Below, piece after piece: positions 16,198-23,273 of a stretch of DNA of 64,000 nucleotides; within the stretch, counting starts at the first letter, position 1, and each line of letters starts with the position of its first letter. This DNA is from Desulfovibrio sp. JC010 (GTDB lineage: Bacteria > Desulfobacterota > Desulfovibrionia > Desulfovibrionales > Desulfovibrionaceae), in contig NZ_VOIQ01000004.1 in NCBI RefSeq assembly GCF_010470675.1, positions 234,886-298,885 on the forward strand. The letters are read 5' to 3'. The notes under the pieces are model-generated. The model worked only from the letters and a program-made list of their open reading frames with translations. It had not been told where the DNA came from and searched no databases. A program made the position numbers and the translations under genes.

Positions 16198-17631
16198 TTA
16201 ACAATCTTTTTTTTCAGGTAAAAATATTTCCAGACGCGCCCCGCCTTCAGAATTGTTCCCGATGCGCAGCTTTCCGTTATGGCTTTCCACAATATTGGTC
16301 ACAATGGCAAGCCCCAAGCCTGTTCCGTTATCCTTGGTGGTAAAAAACGGATCTTTGACCTTTTCTATAATTTCGTCCGGGAATCCCGTGCCGGAGTCGG
16401 AAACAATCACATTGATTCCACCGTCAGTTTCAGCAATGGAAACAGCGATATGTCCATCCTTTTCCACGGCCTGCATGGCATTGCCGATGAGGTTGTAAAA
16501 GGCCCGGTAAAGCAGGTCTTCGTCAGCGCAGACCTGATGCCCCGGTATATAATCACGTCGCAGTTCAATATTGCTTTCCCTGCATTTGGATTCCAGAAAC
16601 ATATAAATTTTATCCAGCAGCTCGGCAGGATCAAGTGCGTGCATGGCAATCTTGCGCGGTCTTGCGTAATCAAGAAAATCGCTTACTGTGCGGCTGAGCC
16701 GCTTGGTTTCCTCATGAATGGCTCCCAGGATTTTCACATTGACCGGATCACTGTCTTTCATCCTTTTAAGCAGCAATTCCGAACTGGAACGGATAATACC
16801 CAGCGGATTACGAATTTCATGAGCCACCCCGGAAACCATACGCCCGATGCTGGCCAGTTTTTCACTCTGGTTCAGTTCTTTTTCAAACTGCCTGCGTTCC
16901 AGCATACGCTGTTCATTTACAATGTCAGCGCGGCGGATTATGGCCATAATGGTGGCAAAAAGAATGAGTGCCGAAAAGCTGGAGGTGAACAGAATCAAGC
17001 GTTCAAAGTTAATAACCGACTGATAGTCATCAGTAATATCCTGAGTTAGCTCCATCACGCCCATAATAATGTTTTCTTCGATATTCAGGCTCTTTTCCGA
17101 ACGCAGCGGGTAAACAATCTTAAGCTGCATTGTTCCCGGACGCATATGGAAATCAAAGATCAGGGCCAGGGTGGATTTCTTTTTAATGAATTCATAACGC
17201 GGCTTACCGCTCTCAAGGACTTCCTTGATAAATTCACCGGCAAGTTCTTTATTCCCGATTTTCTCAGTATCAGTGGAATAGGAAATAGTCAGTTCCGGGT
17301 CATAGATACGTACTTCATTGACCTTGAAGCTGTGTATTGTGGAACGGACCACCTGATTCAGACGGTCCATCTGTTCCTCGTTTTTCAGCCCGATACGACC
17401 GTATCCGATAAGTGTAGGCAGAATAAAACGGCGGTAAATCTGGTGGTTCAGGTTTTCAGCCTGCAAAAGCGCGAATTCCTTCTGTTTCTCCAGAAGGGTT
17501 TCATCCGCGTGCTTAGCCAGAAATACGGAAAGCCCCAGACTGCTGGCAATGATGACGATCAGCAAAGTCCACGATAAAAGCTTAACAAGCTGGAATGATT
17601 TTACTTGTAGGTCCTGATGTTGTGAATCCAA
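16198..17631 (-). CDS. Membrane sensor histidine kinase paired with the NtrC-type regulator
   Basis: 477-residue sensor kinase. Two membrane spans (about 17-39 and 212-232) enclose a periplasmic domain of about 170 residues that shows no recognised ligand motif. The cytoplasmic part has the H-box [11 protein letters not shown] (His271) and ATPase motifs [10 protein letters not shown] (N box), DSGTGFP (G1) and GTGLGLAIV (G2). It should autophosphorylate and pass phosphate to Asp53 of the regulator encoded 3 nt downstream. The kinase subclass resembles ZraS/HydH. The stimulus is unknown. Confidence 0.92.
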   Translation of the reverse strand: MDSQHQDLQVKSFQLVKLLSWTLLIVIIASSLGLSVFLAKHADETLLEKQKEFALLQAENLNHQIYRRFILPTLIGYGRIGLKNEEQMDRLNQVVRSTIHSFKVNEVRIYDPELTISYSTDTEKIGNKELAGEFIKEVLESGKPRYEFIKKKSTLALIFDFHMRPGTMQLKIVYPLRSEKSLNIEENIIMGVMELTQDITDDYQSVINFERLILFTSSFSALILFATIMAIIRRADIVNEQRMLERRQFEKELNQSEKLASIGRMVSGVAHEIRNPLGIIRSSSELLLKRMKDSDPVNVKILGAIHEETKRLSRTVSDFLDYARPRKIAMHALDPAELLDKIYMFLESKCRESNIELRRDYIPGHQVCADEDLLYRAFYNLIGNAMQAVEKDGHIAVSIAETDGGINVIVSDSGTGFPDEIIEKVKDPFFTTKDNGTGLGLAIVTNIVESHNGKLRIGNNSEGGARLEIFLPEKKDC

Positions 17632-17635
17632 AGAA

Positions 17636-17713
17636 TGCCTCCGACGGCCCTTTCAGGGGGACCAAAGAAATTTTTTGTAAAAAGTTTCTCTGGACTCTTC
17701 AAAAACTTTTAAT
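17636..17713. repeat. Dispersed intergenic repeat, copy f
   Basis: GCCTCCGACGGCC, an imperfect AAAGAAATTTTTTG/CAAAAAGTTTCT palindrome, then CTCTTCAAAAACTTTTAA. The AAAAAGCGCGTAGCGCATC block found at the end of other copies lies separately at 17830-17850. The two pieces are split by about 115 bp of other sequence. Confidence 0.65.
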
Positions 17714-17857
17714 AGGTATAATTGAGTAATAGCTGGACTATTCGTGCCTTAAAGCTGGCTGCTAGTAAAGAAAAAGGGGAAACTAAGGTGCGCAACCTTT
17801 AGTCTCCCCAATGGTAACAACTAATTATCAAAAAGCGCGTAGCGCATCAAATAATTT

Positions 17858-18727
17858 TTATTCAGTAACTAAAATAACATTGCCGTACTCATTGCCAAGG
17901 GTAGCCATGGCGTCTTCGGCAGCGGGGATGTTGTAGAAGTATCCGGCCTGTACGCGCATGAACTTCTGTCCGTTCACGTCCACTTCCACCATGCGGGATT
18001 CTTTGTATCCGCTGTCACGAAGAGATTGCAGCACTGCGGTTGCGCGGTCATGGTCGGTGAATGCGCCAACCTGAATGTAGTAGTGGGCCTGTGCGGTTGC
18101 TTCTTCAGTGATGATGATTTCCTCAACTTCGGGAGCGGCCTCAACTGTTTCTTCCACCACGGCCTCTTCTGTGGGAGCAGCGGTTTCAGCTACTATTTCA
18201 GCAGCTTCCACGGGTTCCACATTTACATCTTCAATGGCCCGCAGTTCCACCGGGGTCAGTCCTTTATTGACGATACCCAGCTTGGATGCTGCGGCATATG
18301 AAAGATCAATGATGCGCAGATCCGGGTCGGCAAAGGGACCGCGGTCGTTGACGCGTACAATTACCTTGCGTCCGCTGTGGCGGTCGGTGACCTCAAGCAT
18401 GGTGCCCATGGGCAGGGTGCGGTGGGCGGAGGTCATGGCGTACATGTTGTAAGTTTCGCCGTTGGCGGTTGTTTTGCCGTGGAAATCATCACCGTACCAT
18501 GAAGCCAGACCCTGTGCTTTGTAGCCCTTGGAGCTTAAATGCGGCACGTAGGTCCTGCCGTGCACAGTGTAGGGGTCGGTTTTCAGCACCGGCTTGACCA
18601 CATTGGGGGAGTCCTGCTTTTTCACTTTATGATGCGAAACAGCGGGAGTGGAATAAATTCTTTTCTTTGCGCAACCTGCGGAAAAAAGGAGCAGCAGGCA
18701 GGAAAGCACAACAACATATTTTGACAT
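17858..18727 (-). CDS. rlpA: RlpA-family septal ring lipoprotein with SPOR domain
   Basis: Envelope lipoprotein of 289 residues. The signal peptide ends in a lipobox (SAGC). A double-psi beta-barrel domain follows, with GLASWYGDDFHGKTTANGE, MTSAHRTLPMGT and VRVNDRGPF, the landmarks of RlpA lytic transglycosylases that cleave glycan strands lacking stem peptides. An acidic Ala/Val/Glu-rich linker leads to a C-terminal SPOR domain (YYIQVGAFTDHDRA ... RVQAGYF) that binds denuded septal peptidoglycan. It should act at division sites in the periplasm. It stands alone. Confidence 0.92.
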   Translation of the reverse strand: MSKYVVVLSCLLLLFSAGCAKKRIYSTPAVSHHKVKKQDSPNVVKPVLKTDPYTVHGRTYVPHLSSKGYKAQGLASWYGDDFHGKTTANGETYNMYAMTSAHRTLPMGTMLEVTDRHSGRKVIVRVNDRGPFADPDLRIIDLSYAAASKLGIVNKGLTPVELRAIEDVNVEPVEAAEIVAETAAPTEEAVVEETVEAAPEVEEIIITEEATAQAHYYIQVGAFTDHDRATAVLQSLRDSGYKESRMVEVDVNGQKFMRVQAGYFYNIPAAEDAMATLGNEYGNVILVTE

Positions 18728-18949
18728 TTGAGCCTCCGTGATCAGGAAAAATCTTTATTTACCGATACGCTAAGAGCGCAATCAAGTAACCCATGCATAG
18801 TGTTTGAATGGGTTAAAGTCCAGTTCAATGAATTATAATTGGGTAATAAGTACCCGCTAGATTCATTTATTGCTTACTGGACCGCATGTTTTTGCTGTGT
18901 CAGATTCACGAGCATAAATCTATTTAATCGGAATAAGGATTAGAGCAGT

Positions 18950-19642
18950 ATGGGAAGCATATGTGACCAGTGTGCAGCAGGGAGCTTTGTCGGCACAAGC
19001 AAGTGTTTGAAAGATCTATGGATATTTGAGCATTTCAGCGAAAGCCAGCTTAAGGAATTGCAAACCATAGGTATCAGGAGGGAGATATCCGCCGGGCAGC
19101 TTGTATTCAGTCAGGGCGGGAAGGCTGATGAGTTGTTTCTCGTGAAGTCGGGGAGAATCAAGCTTAGTAAAGTCAGCGAAGAGGGCAGTGAAGTTACTCT
19201 TGATTTCAGAAAGCACGGGGACATTCTTGGTGAGGATCTTTTTTCCGGTATTGATATTTACCCGGTGAGTGCCCGAGCAATGGAGGAAACAGTAACCTGC
19301 GGCTTTAACCTGAATAATTTCCAATCCCTTGTCCTGCAAAATCCTGAGATCGGCCTGAATGTTATAAAATCCATGAGCAACAGGATTTCATCATTGTCCG
19401 GCAGGATTGAAAGTCTTGCGGAGGTCAGCCTTGCGGACAGGTTATATAGTGTCCTTTCCGGTATTTCCAAAGAGCATGGATGCGTGGTCGGAGATAGCTG
19501 CAGGATTCCTTTTAAGTTAACCCATGATGAGCTTGCTTTTCTGGTGGGAGCCCATCGGGTCAGTATTACCAAGGCCATGCAGGTTCTTGTTTCCAAAGGA
19601 AGGATCAGCTCTAAAAATAAAATTATTACCTTGAAAATTTGA
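18950..19642 (+). CDS. Crp/Fnr-family regulator with FNR-like cysteines
   Basis: 230-residue transcription factor with an N-terminal cNMP-type sensory domain and a C-terminal winged helix (LTHDELAFLVGAHRVSITKAM). Four cysteines stand where an FNR-type cluster would be held: Cys5 and Cys8 (CDQC), Cys19, and Cys117 in ETVTCGF, which aligns with the internal cluster cysteine of E. coli FNR. Spacing of the N-terminal group (C-x2-C-x10-C) is wider than in E. coli FNR (C-x2-C-x5-C). An oxygen- or NO-responsive 4Fe-4S form is therefore plausible but not shown. Its targets are unknown; the TIGR04076-like gene lies 100 bp downstream. Confidence 0.85.
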   Translation: MGSICDQCAAGSFVGTSKCLKDLWIFEHFSESQLKELQTIGIRREISAGQLVFSQGGKADELFLVKSGRIKLSKVSEEGSEVTLDFRKHGDILGEDLFSGIDIYPVSARAMEETVTCGFNLNNFQSLVLQNPEIGLNVIKSMSNRISSLSGRIESLAEVSLADRLYSVLSGISKEHGCVVGDSCRIPFKLTHDELAFLVGAHRVSITKAMQVLVSKGRISSKNKIITLKI

Positions 19643-19743
19643 AGATGTAGTCTTCGCTACAGAAATATTTCATTCGTTTCTTTAGATATCCGGTCATCGT
19701 CTCAGCAGGAGACATAAATCTGATAATACTTAAGGAGCGATCA

Positions 19744-20025
19744 ATGTCTGTAAAATTTCCAGCCATCGGCAGCAGGGTTGTGGCAAAAGTTATCGAGACT
19801 GAAGGGACCTGCACTATTGGAATGAAACCCGGTGATGAGTTTGAACTCAGCACCCATAAGTGCGGTGATTTTTGCGGATTGTTTTACAGCAATATTGCAG
19901 GATGGGTGACAACGCTGCAATTGGGGGGAACTTTTCCCTTTGGTGATGATCCGGATGTTCAGGTCTGGGAATGTCCCAACCTCAACAACAGGGTCAAAGT
20001 GGAGCTTCGACGTATCAAAGAATAA
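19744..20025 (+). CDS. TIGR04076-like small protein
   Basis: 93-residue cytoplasmic protein with the pattern of the TIGR04076 family: CTIGMKPGDEF near residue 23, a CGDFC cysteine pair, LQLGGTFPFGDDPD and a closing ECPNLNNRVKVEL. Members are found in many anaerobes with no known function; conserved cysteines hint at metal or redox chemistry. It has AAGGAG at good distance and its own terminator. It may be co-expressed with the Crp/Fnr-type regulator upstream. Confidence 0.75.
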   Translation: MSVKFPAIGSRVVAKVIETEGTCTIGMKPGDEFELSTHKCGDFCGLFYSNIAGWVTTLQLGGTFPFGDDPDVQVWECPNLNNRVKVELRRIKE

Positions 20026-20027
20026 TT

Positions 20028-20058
20028 TATCCGGCTCTTTTATAAGGGCCGGATTATT
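20028..20058 (+). terminator. Terminator after the TIGR04076-like gene
   Basis: ATCCGGCTC stem with GGGCCGGAT and a T-rich tail, between convergent genes. Confidence 0.75.
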
Positions 20059-20078
20059 TATTAATAAGCGGGTGCCGG

Positions 20079-20594
20079 TTATTTACTGGATCGTGAAAGG
20101 GCCAGCGCAAGGGCGGTGGTCAGTTTGACCAGTTCAGTATTGTTGCGGCGCACTGTGGCGGCCAGCCTTTTGCTGATGGTCATAAGCATCTTGCCGCCGA
20201 TGGGCGGATGAGCTGCAGCAAGCTCAAAAAATTTCATGCGGTCGGTGACCAGAAATTCGGAATCCTGCACCACGGTCACTGTGGCTGAGCGATGGTCGCG
20301 GTCAATGAGGGCGATTTCCCCGAACATGGGGTAGCTGCTGTCATCGAGGTTGGCCAGTACTTTGCTGGTGTTTTTGATTTCTGTGAGCGGCAGGGTCATG
20401 CCTTTCATGAGCATGGCTTTGGTGATGCGTACCTTTCCATCCACAAGGATGAACATTTCGTCCCCTTCTTCACCTTCGGAAATAATGTCCGTGCCGGAAC
20501 GGACCGCGATGCTGGCAAAGATGGGTTTGACCTGCTGCAATTCTTCCTCGTCCAGATTCTGGAAAAGGGGGATGGATTGCCAGTAATCAGCCAT
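20079..20594 (-). CDS. Stand-alone cyclic-nucleotide-binding domain protein
   Basis: 171-residue protein made of one cNMP-binding beta-roll (LFQNLDEEEL, IISEGEEGDEMFILVDGKV, MFGEIALIDRDHRSATV) plus a helical tail. It has no helix-turn-helix, so it is not a Crp-type regulator. The phosphate-binding cassette FGEIALIDRDHRSATV keeps the arginine expected for cAMP/cGMP contact. It overlaps the upstream K+ channel gene by 8 nt, so the two are translationally coupled; a role as a detached gating subunit of that channel is inferred from this. Confidence 0.85.
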   Translation of the reverse strand: MADYWQSIPLFQNLDEEELQQVKPIFASIAVRSGTDIISEGEEGDEMFILVDGKVRITKAMLMKGMTLPLTEIKNTSKVLANLDDSSYPMFGEIALIDRDHRSATVTVVQDSEFLVTDRMKFFELAAAHPPIGGKMLMTISKRLAATVRRNNTELVKLTTALALALSRSSK

Positions 20595-21735
20595 GTTCCA
20601 CTCCTGTGGAACTGCTGATAACGAGCAGGGCGTCGTACTCGTCCATGGGTTCGTTGTCCGGGGGATTCATCTGGACTTTCGGGCCCTGCATGCCCAGCGA
20701 GGTGTCCTGCCCGGAAGTCTTGAAAAGTTCCATGATGAACTGGTCCAGTGCCGAGCCTTCGTCCAGCACATCCTGAAGACTGAGGTTTTTGCCCAGTTTG
20801 CAGGCCGCTACCGGAAGGTCTCCGCTGCTGTTTCTGATCCGGGTGCTCAGTTCACCCCAGTCCAGTTGCTGTTCTTCATTGTTGCAGGGCCGGAAAGTAA
20901 GCATGCCTGAATCACCGAGTCCGATGAGGTTGCGGAAAAAGGACCACATGGAAGGGCTGGCACCCATCATGCCCATCATGCGCCCGGATATTTCCCCGCG
21001 GACGAGGATTTCATTGGCCCCGGCCCGGAGCAGGTGTTCTTTATTTTCCTGGCGGGCAATTTCCGCATAGACCGGAACCTTCGGGGCCAGAGTGCGCAGG
21101 GCCAGCACCGCGTATATTGCCTGCTGGTCGGATTCTTTGCTGTCCAGACCGCTCTGGCAGAGTACGTAGACATTGCGGGCCACGGACGGGTTGGCTCTTG
21201 AAATGACATTGGCCTGACTGATGTTGCCGTGAACGAAGTTCAGCCGGTCACCCATGTCCAGCCTGAAGGCTATTTCGTCGCGGACTTCGCTTTCAAGGCT
21301 GCTGACTATGACCAGTTGCAGCTTGCGCGGATCGGTCTGTTCGGTAAGTGATTCGATAAGCCCGAAGGCATAGTCGTTCCAGCCCAGTATGATTACGTGG
21401 TCGCTGACTTTCACAGATAGCAGCCCCTTGCGTTTTTTGGCTTTCTGCTCCACCAGCATGGAAGCCATGTTACCGGTAAGTGATGCAACTAGCCCTATGC
21501 CGAAAATCATGACCAGTGCGCCGAGAATTCTGCCAGGCATTGAGTTGGGGACCATATCGCCATAGCCCACAGTGGTCACGGTTACGATTGTCCACCATAA
21601 TGCATGGGAAAGCCGGGCATCCTCGCCTTCATGGAGTTCTATCCAGTAGAAAGCAAGGGTGCTTAAGATGAGCAGCAGGGCCGTGGCAATAACAAGCTTG
21701 CCGAATCCCGATTTAAGCCAATTGGTAAATTTCAT
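20587..21735 (-). CDS. Two-span potassium channel with TrkA-N (RCK) domain
   Basis: 382-residue inner-membrane K+ channel. TM1 (about 12-32), a pore helix and the selectivity filter TTVGYGD (54-60), then TM2, followed by a Rossmann-type RCK domain (VIILGWNDYAFGLIESL) and a second ligand-like C-terminal region. The filter is a canonical K+ filter. The downstream gene, overlapping by 8 nt, encodes an isolated cyclic-nucleotide-binding domain. Channels usually carry either RCK or cNMP gating modules; here the two kinds come from adjacent genes. Ligand and physiological role are not evident. Confidence 0.9.
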   Translation of the reverse strand: MKFTNWLKSGFGKLVIATALLLILSTLAFYWIELHEGEDARLSHALWWTIVTVTTVGYGDMVPNSMPGRILGALVMIFGIGLVASLTGNMASMLVEQKAKKRKGLLSVKVSDHVIILGWNDYAFGLIESLTEQTDPRKLQLVIVSSLESEVRDEIAFRLDMGDRLNFVHGNISQANVISRANPSVARNVYVLCQSGLDSKESDQQAIYAVLALRTLAPKVPVYAEIARQENKEHLLRAGANEILVRGEISGRMMGMMGASPSMWSFFRNLIGLGDSGMLTFRPCNNEEQQLDWGELSTRIRNSSGDLPVAACKLGKNLSLQDVLDEGSALDQFIMELFKTSGQDTSLGMQGPKVQMNPPDNEPMDEYDALLVISSSTGVEHG

Positions 21736-21742
21736 GTGTTAT

Positions 21743-21836
21743 GCCTCCGGCGGCCTCGCGGGGCGCCCTGCCGGGGGCCTTAAACCCTTTTGCAAAAGGG
21801 TTTAAGAATCCCAAAACCTTTTATTAGGGCTTCGCC
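21743..21836. repeat. Dispersed intergenic repeat, copy g (with GC-rich insertion)
   Basis: GCCTCCGGCGGC, a GC-rich segment containing GCCCTGCCGGGGGC, a palindrome of TTAAACCCTTTTGC and complement, GAATCCCAAAACC, TTTTATTAGGGC and TTCGCC. The GC-rich segment in reverse complement occurs in copy c. Confidence 0.75.
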
Positions 21837-21898
21837 TCTGGTGATAGAAAGTTATTCTTATTTATATATCCTGTAATTACTCTTAAATTCAAGCATAA

Positions 21899-21939
21899 GA
21901 AAAAAGAAAGCCCGGTCTCCTTTTCAGGAAACCGGGCTT
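21899..21939 (-). terminator. Terminator after the LysM lipoprotein gene
   Basis: On the minus strand GCCCGGTTTCC pairs with GGAGACCGGGC around a 6-nt loop, then TTTCTTTTTT. Confidence 0.85.
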
Positions 21940-21961
21940 GTGCATTCGTATACTTGTATTT

Positions 21962-22438
21962 CTACAGGTAACCGAGAGCAGCTTTCATTTCGCCGGGAAC
22001 CATTGCGTTCTCAGCGGGCTCAAGAGCTTTCCAGGAAGCACCGGCCTGTTTGCGTACATCCTTAACTTCGTCAAGGGTGAAGCCGGCGCGGGGAACTTCA
22101 AGGGACTGACCGGGGTAAATCAGGTCAGGGTTCTTGATCTGGTCACGGTTTGCTTTGTAAATAAGGGGCCACATGAAAGGATCATTGTAAATCTGCTGAT
22201 ATTCAGCGATCCACCAGAGGCATTCGCCTTTGGTTACTACGTGGGAAGTGGGCAGACTTTTGTACTCACTTTCGTAGATTTCCATGGGAGTCGGGGGAAC
22301 AGTTGCGGGCTCTTCCTCAACAACTACAACTTCGGTTTCTTCTACAACCACCACTTCTTCCTGCTGGACCTGCTTTTTAGCACATCCTAATGTAAACATC
22401 AGGCTGAACGCGATTGCGAGCAAGATCAGTTTTTTCAT
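21962..22438 (-). CDS. LysM-domain lipoprotein
   Basis: 158-residue lipoprotein: signal MKKLILLAIAFSLMFTLGC with lipobox LGC, a Val/Glu-rich spacer, then one LysM domain (SHVVTKGECLWWIAEYQQIY ... IKNPDLIYPGQSLEVP) that should bind peptidoglycan. ATG 22438 is chosen over an ATG six codons upstream because AGGAGG lies 8 nt before it and the signal peptide starts there. It lies downstream of the LonB-like protease and a helical protein on the same strand, with 46 nt between, and ends at a strong terminator. It probably anchors or marks the cell wall; no enzymatic motif is seen. Confidence 0.85.
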   Translation of the reverse strand: MKKLILLAIAFSLMFTLGCAKKQVQQEEVVVVEETEVVVVEEEPATVPPTPMEIYESEYKSLPTSHVVTKGECLWWIAEYQQIYNDPFMWPLIYKANRDQIKNPDLIYPGQSLEVPRAGFTLDEVKDVRKQAGASWKALEPAENAMVPGEMKAALGYL

Positions 22439-22484
22439 TTTCAAGGCCTCCTGCAATTATTTTAGAATTTGTTCGCTTGCTTAG

Positions 22485-23255
22485 TCATACTTTAACTGTT
22501 TTCGTCCAATTATCAACAATTTCTTTTTCTTGCAACACCCTGAGGTTGTTCGGGTTTAATTTATAGGCCAGTTCGGTGGCCTCCACGGCCTTTTCCATCC
22601 ATCCGCCCCGGCGCAGGCTGCGGGCGGCGAGAACATAAAGCATCTCAGGCTCATCTCCATAGATGGTGTCGATAAGTGTTTCGTATTCTTCACGAAAAAC
22701 TTCTACTATCAGATGGTTCTGGGAAAAGAGCAAACGCCCCAGAAGTCCGTTATCCTTGTGAATTTTTAAGTAAATGGGAAAAAGTTTGCGGCATCTGGCA
22801 ATAATGAACCTGATACGGCTGATTTCGCGGTCCATACTTTCTTCGGTCTGCTCGACAACCTGTACAAAATCCTGCCCGATCATTGATTCAGGCAGGGTGG
22901 TGTCTTTGCCGCGCAGGTTTGAAAAGAGCGGGGCGTAGTTAAGATTCTGGTAGGCATCTTCACGCAGCTTGAAAGCCTCATGAAAAATATAACCCATGCC
23001 CCAGTCCAGAAAACGCCCGGAAAGGGGATCGCCCTCTTCATTGCGGAAGAGCAGGTGGGCGGTATCTTTCAAACGCCAGAGCAGCCCTTTGTTCATTTTG
23101 GTGCCGATGAGATCATCAAGCACTTCAAAACTGACGCTGCGTTCGCGGTCGAATGTTTCGAACTGTTCTTCCAGCGCGCTGCCCGCCAGGCAGAAATCCC
23201 TGAAAGTGTCACGGACAAATTCAGGCATTTTGGCCTGTATCCATGAATTGGACAT
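22485..23255 (-). CDS. Hypothetical helical protein, TPR-like C-terminus
   Basis: 256-residue soluble protein not assigned to a family. The C-terminal 70 residues (MLYVLAARSLRRGGWMEKAVE followed by LAYKLNPNN) look like one or two TPR helical hairpins. The central region is charged and helical. There is no signal peptide or membrane span. It sits 18 nt downstream of the LonB-like protease gene and should be co-transcribed with it, so a role as substrate, adaptor or regulator of that protease is possible but only inferred from position. Confidence 0.7.
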   Translation of the reverse strand: MSNSWIQAKMPEFVRDTFRDFCLAGSALEEQFETFDRERSVSFEVLDDLIGTKMNKGLLWRLKDTAHLLFRNEEGDPLSGRFLDWGMGYIFHEAFKLREDAYQNLNYAPLFSNLRGKDTTLPESMIGQDFVQVVEQTEESMDREISRIRFIIARCRKLFPIYLKIHKDNGLLGRLLFSQNHLIVEVFREEYETLIDTIYGDEPEMLYVLAARSLRRGGWMEKAVEATELAYKLNPNNLRVLQEKEIVDNWTKTVKV

Positions 23256-23273
23256 ATTAATTTCCTGTCTGGT

